This document shows positions 59,597 to 64,000 of a stretch of 64,000 nt of DNA, piece after piece. The stretch comes from Asterias rubens (taxonomy: Eukaryota > Echinodermata > Asteroidea > Forcipulatida > Asteriidae). The notes under the pieces are model-generated. The model did not search any database. It worked only from the letters and a program-made list of their open reading frames with translations, and was not told the origin of the DNA. The DNA lies in assembly GCF_902459465.1 (NCBI RefSeq), contig NC_047063.1:5394001-5458000 (forward strand), in the 5' to 3' direction. Position 1 is the first letter of the stretch. Each line of letters starts with the position of its first letter. Position numbers and translations under genes: made by a program.

Positions 59597-59920
59597 CAAT
59601 ATAACCAATATAGTGTCCACAAACGACTTGTACACAAAATTCCCGTAGCAGCCACAAACGGATGCAAGATTTGACAAAATTTTGCTAAAGTAAAAGAGTC
59701 AAAGAAAAGGTATGGGATCAATTGGCATTTTCTTATGTTTCCTGAACATAAAAACAACAAATCTCAAACAAAACCATATACTTCAGTTTCTTATTCATTT
59801 TCCTGATTTTTTATCCTGAAAAACAACAGTGCAAAAAACAGAATGATTATTCAGAAATGAATGGTCTCTTAAAGGTTAATATCTCTCTCTGGTCCATTCT
59901 TTCTCTCTGGCACATTATAC

Positions 59921-60059
59921 AATTGTTGCACGCTGTGACGGGGTCCATGGCGTATTGTACACTCGAGGGGGAAAATGAAACCTGAGGCGAAGCCGAGGGT
60001 GCCATTTCCCCTCGAGGGTGTACAAAACCCATGGACCCCAATCACAGCGTGCAACAATT
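59921..60059. mobile_element. Palindromic element, AATTGTTGCACGCTGTGA ends
   Basis: AATTGTTGCACGCTGTGACG pairs with ATCACAGCGTGCAACAATTG, and CTCGAGGGGGAAA pairs with TTTCCCCTCGAG around a short loop. Confidence 0.85.
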
Positions 60060-60254
60060 GTTTTGTTATACCTTCGTATAATTGTTATTCCTCTTCTCGA
60101 AGTTCTGTTGTCATCCTCAAACATTATTACGACGGACTATTCATTGTTTAATGAGCAGACGAACAAGAAACAAAGCGCTGGAAATCGGCACAGGTATCTG
60201 CACATCAGGAGTTACATCTACTCAAGTACAGAATCAAACCCTGGAAATTATGGT

Positions 60255-60340
60255 TACTGTGGCCCAGTGGTTAGACTGCAGGACTTGCAACCACAAGGTT
60301 ATGGGTTCGAATCCTTCCAAACTAACTGCTGATTTCACAA
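60255..60340 (+). repeat. tRNA-like fragment
   Basis: GTGGCCCAGTGGTTAGACTG resembles an A box and GGTTATGGGTTCGAATCC a B box, but no cloverleaf is convincing. A SINE head, not a tRNA gene. A weaker one is at 35400-35480. Confidence 0.55.
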
Positions 60341-62286
60341 TGACTAGAGTAAGCATCGTCTTCTAGAATCACAGTTTCTTGATTTGTGCAATTCATAATA
60401 ACAATGGATGATTAACCAATGTGTCTATGAGAGAGATTGGCTGTTAATGCCAGCCTGGTGCTTATGATCTCTTGTGTGAGTTTGCAGAGTTCCCTTAATG
60501 GGAGGATCATCAAACTATAATTGAATGTACATGCAAAGTTATTATATTACACTACTTAACGCTTACAAGCAGCCGACCAAACCGGGCTCTGGATTGTCCA
60601 CCATATAAGGGCAAAGACTCTGTTGGGGTCAAAACTCTAAGCCATTTTCTTAGCATTTATAAAATATTTTTAAGGTCCCTTTTGGTTGATAAGCAGTTTG
60701 CAACAGCTAAGTCTTTTTTCTCGTACAAAGAAAATTAAATTTAAGTACAATGTTGTTTTCTGAGTATTATATTTTTACGGTTTACACAAAAAACACCTGC
60801 AAACTGGAATACATTGCGCTGTTGTCTCGGATAAATTACCTTTTAAAAGTTGACTCCTGTACGCCAGTTGGTTGTTTAGCTACGGAGCATTGCAAACAAT
60901 TTCCGCAACTGCTGCTACAGTTGTGTTAGCAGTAATCCTTTCAATTATCTTAGGAATGAGAGTGTCCCAGGGCTGGAGTTTTACGGAGGTCACAGAGGCC
61001 CTGACCTCCATTGCCCGGGTCTTGACCTTGGTGGACCTTCAAAAATGTCCAATAGAAGACATCAAAGTAACTCACAGCACCCAGAGCAATTGGCGCAGTG
61101 CCCTGTGCTTTTGCTGCGGTGCCCTTTACAAAGTTCCAACACAATTTTACATTTTCCTCATGGAATTTCCCCTTCCAGAGCCAAGTTCAAGGCCTGCCAA
61201 AGATTTTAAGAATGGAAGTGCCATGGCCTTTTTCAAAATGAAAGTGGCCTTGCACTGTCAAAGATAGAATCCCCAGCCTGGTGTCAAGTAGTAGATCACA
61301 GATGAAGCGTTTAGAGAATAGGAGAGCACTTTATTGCAAAAGAGCTGCTGAAGCAGAAAATATCGCTAGACATATTCCAGTTAAGACAAATTAAGCAGGA
61401 TATCAGTTACATAGAGTGCGTGTAAAACGGTAATTTGGCTGGTAACCATGGTAAGCATATTGTACCAGGAGTGTCTTTTAGACAGAAACTGCGCATTATA
61501 AATGGCCACTCTAATTATATTATTAATTATTATTTTGTGCTTAAAGCAGGCGGTTGCAATCGGGCCCTAGATGTAGAAGGGTTGTGAGTTAGGGATTTGT
61601 AATCGAGGTTAGGTGACGAGAGGGAGGGGGGGGGGGAGGAGGGTGAAGCATTTTTTTTATTTATTATTATTATTTTTATTTTTTATTATTATTTATTTTT
61701 TATTTGTTTAGGGGGAGGGTGTCTGGGATAGGTTGAGGTTTAATGACACATTATCTTTTTGCCGTAGTAAAACATTTGAACCAAGCGTCTTTGGTAGTAA
61801 CTGGGCTCTTGGCTATTGCTAGAGATCTGTCAAAATCATCAGCCTATGCCATTATTTCAGACAAGTTGTCAATCACATGATTAAGTTAAAGATGTTAAGA
61901 ACACTTAGTGTGAACTCAGTTTTATGTACAAATACAGCAGAAGTATGTTTCACCAAAGTAAACATGTGCAAAGCCACAATCAAGAGTACACTTTTTCTTA
62001 CAAAGACACCAAATGAACAATAGATAAATGTGTAGTACATGCACATGTAACTATACAAATCTTGTTTTTCGGCAAACTCAAGCAATTTGTATTCATCATT
62101 GACACAGTGATTGTTAATTGATAACATTGAGATAACTGCTACATCTGTGGTTTTCAAACTGTTGCTGTATCAATGGGTCAAATAATGTGTACCAATGATT
62201 GTGGCTGTTGACAACTAGAACAATTTATGTTTGATCCTGATGGAAGTAGCGTAAAGCGTACCTTGGAGAGTTGGGAGGGGGGTCAC
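60341..62286. other. Probable PP2C 3' UTR and flank, unassigned
   Basis: It contains a 131-codon plus-strand frame (60872-61267) that overlaps a dispersed repeat (61094-61180), a G run (61626-61636) and a T/A-rich tract (61650-61710). I see no second gene. Confidence 0.4.
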
Positions 62287-62536
62287 TTAGATGGCACCTT
62301 CATGAGGCAAGCTTGATGGAGCATTCTTGTTCTCAGGGCTGTCTGGAGAAGTGCCCGAGGCATCTTGGGACTCAGTGATGCTATTCTGAGGGGATAAACC
62401 CCTGTGGTGGCAAAGAGGGATAATGAACACTGTGATGTCATCACCGGACCCCAGGCGGCCATCTTTAGTTCGCCATCCGTTTGTCTTTAGAATACCCCTG
62501 GCTGCCATGATTAACTCCTGGCCTGCTGATGCATAT
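62287..62536 (-). CDS. Last coding exon of a PPM1H/J/M-family PP2C phosphatase (partial gene)
   Basis: C-terminal 82 residues of a metal-dependent Ser/Thr phosphatase. YASAGQELIMAARGILKTNG, then WRTKDGRLGSGDDITVFIIP, matches the C-terminus of PPM1H/PPM1J/PPM1M (from memory, AAQDLVMRARGVLKDRGW followed by RLGSGDDISVYVIPL). The SGDD pair holds the last metal-binding Asp of the PP2C fold. A variable Ser/Pro/Asn-rich tail ending in HEGAI and TAA follows. Acceptor TTGTACAG|A at 62537; the exon enters in the last base of a codon. All upstream exons are off the right edge, as expected for a minus-strand gene. Human PPM1H acts on LRRK2-phosphorylated Rabs; whether this protein does is unknown. Position next to WDR82 favours the PPM1M relationship. 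Confidence 0.9.
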
Positions 62537-64000
62537 CTGTACAACAATAGTTAACACATGTGTTAGAAGTGAAGAGTCAATTTATTAGGGAATAACAGTG
62601 CAAGGACCCAGTCTTCACTGCGTGGTAATAGGGACATTTAGATTTGAGTGAACGTGGATGTCGACCACAGTTGTGGTTTTTCCAAGTGATGTCATAACCA
62701 TAGTTTTGGGGTCGCGACTCTATGGGGCGCCAAATGTAAATGTTTTTTATTTAACGCAATTATGTACATATAATATTCATCCATTATTTTACCTTTACTT
62801 ACAAATAATAAATTTTAAACCACACAATTATACATAGGCTTCGCAAGGGTGATGACACACAACGCAAGCTAAGAGAATCACACCGGATTCACCAACTCAA
62901 GACAGTCCAACCCTTTGGACCAGACATAAACACTGGTGTTAAATAACTTCCCATTACCCTCCATTTTACTTCAGCTGAAGAATTAATTTGTTGTATATTT
63001 ATTCTGTAAATAAAGTGTAAAATAATACAATTTTTTTTTCGGTCAATAAGTTTTTATATTATTATATAGGCCTAAATTGGTTACAAAAACTTTCTCCATT
63101 TGCAGTGGTATGTGGTAACATGTTTCTCCACAGCCCCCCCCCCCCCATACCTATTTTGAAAACACCCTACCTTTGATCGTGTTGTTCGTTATTTGTCCAT
63201 TAGTTGTATCATGCAAATTGCTCTCAAATCCACTCCTTTCACGTTTCCCTGCATTGTATGTAACCCATACAATGCATTATGGGCCACTTTTATGGTCCAG
63301 TAATCCATTCTTTCATACGACCATCCTTTGTCCTCATACTCCTATTGGGGTTCGTAGCATAGTGCCCTGCCCCTACAACAGCCACGATCTTAGGTTCATA
63401 GCCACCTGGGCCAAATTCCATAGAGCTGCTAAGCACAAAATCTTTGCTTGGCCAAAAATGTCGAGTCCTTGATAAAAGAGGATTAAGCCTAACAACAAAA
63501 TGTCCACGTGGTTTTCAGGATAGGCAAGCAACAGCTGAATACCAGTAACAAGCAATATGCAACTGTGGTTGGTAAGCCTGTTTTTATTGAGGAAAAAACG
63601 CTTAGCAAATTTGTGTGCCCATAGAGCTCTATGGTGTGTCTAGCAGCTCTATGAAATTGGGCCCAGTGGTTTTTTAAATAGAAACTTTGATTGGCTATAA
63701 TTTTCCGTTTTTTTATGGATCCTTCCCTTGATCCCATTCCCCCCTTTGTCTATAATAGGAAATGTATTTTTTTGTACCCGTGTTTATGCCTCTGAAAAAG
63801 GTCCAGTTTGGATCGAAAGCTAAGGCCATCTACCCACATTGTTCGAAGCTTTTATATTTTATTCTACACGCCATTTAATTTTTTATAAACAATGATGATT
63901 TTTTTATAAGTAAATTGTTCATTTTGCTCATGCAGTTATTTTGATATAATTATTGGACAACTTTCATTATATAGGGCAACGAAAGCGTTCTTTCAGTTAT
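62537..64000 (-). other. Intron of the PP2C gene (truncated by window edge)
   Basis: No further exon is recognisable. It contains a C-run (63126-63136), a GGGCCCAATTTCAT MITE (63408-63664) and, near 63780-63830, a phrase of the form GAAAAAGGTCCAGTTTGGATC that looks like a dispersed retroelement tail. Confidence 0.6.
63408..63664. mobile_element. MITE, GGGCCCAATTTCATAGAGCTGC family, PP2C intron
   Basis: Both ends are recognisable, and the right end carries a short duplication of the AGCTCTATG word. About 257 bp. Confidence 0.85.

Noticed and set aside
60258..60320. True tRNA gene
   Set aside because: It has a B-box word, but no convincing acceptor stem; treated as a SINE head.
60872..61267. 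131-codon frame as a membrane protein gene
   Set aside because: The N-terminus is hydrophobic, but the frame overlaps a dispersed repeat also found at 38437-38520, and there are no splice sites or homology to support it.

Overview
This is a eukaryotic genomic window: genes have many short exons with GT-AG introns, and most of the sequence is intron or dispersed repeat. The gene families and gene order fit an invertebrate deuterostome. The dominant repeats (short inverted-repeat elements starting GGGCCCAATTTCAT or TTAAAGGCAGTGGACAC) resemble what I know from echinoderms, particularly sea stars. That species-level guess is inference from memory and was not tested.

Three host genes are supported. 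(1) A complete USP4/USP11/USP15-type ubiquitin-specific protease on the minus strand, start codon at 42623 and stop at 7903. I could place 21 coding exons; their phases agree at every junction and they total 2847 nt (948 residues plus stop). The order is DUSP domain, ubiquitin-like domain, catalytic Cys box, zinc-ribbon half, insert, second zinc-ribbon half, catalytic His/Asp boxes and an acidic tail. (2) A complete WDR82 gene on the plus strand, 43914 to 50070, 8 coding exons, 948 nt (315 residues plus stop). It starts head to head with the protease, the two start codons being about 1.3 kb apart. (3) The last coding exon (62287-62536, minus) of a PPM1H/J/M-family PP2C phosphatase, whose other exons lie beyond the right edge. 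It converges on WDR82; as I recall, human PPM1M and WDR82 are neighbours in the same convergent arrangement.

Layout: 1-7902 is intergenic, with inverted-repeat elements, a 16-bp minisatellite and a seven-copy 131-bp tandem array. 7903-42623 is the protease gene. Its introns hold a decayed DIRS-like tyrosine-recombinase retroelement (intron 15), a LINE 3' end (intron 10), a 27-unit 99-bp minisatellite with a 797-bp higher-order duplication (intron 7), a hAT-type MITE with perfect 8-bp target duplications (intron 1), tRNA-derived SINEs and many copies of a few MITE families. 42624-43913 is the shared upstream region. 43914-50070 is WDR82. 50071-62286 is a long convergent stretch with no further exon that I recognise, presumably including long 3' UTRs of both neighbours. 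62537-64000 is intron of the PP2C gene.

I found no sign of a new enzymatic or defence system. The unusual points concern repeats: a splice donor that coincides with a truncated MITE, an acceptor whose branch-point region is hemmed in by a hAT MITE, and a minisatellite that stops about 30 bp from a splice donor and carries a long but probably meaningless open frame.
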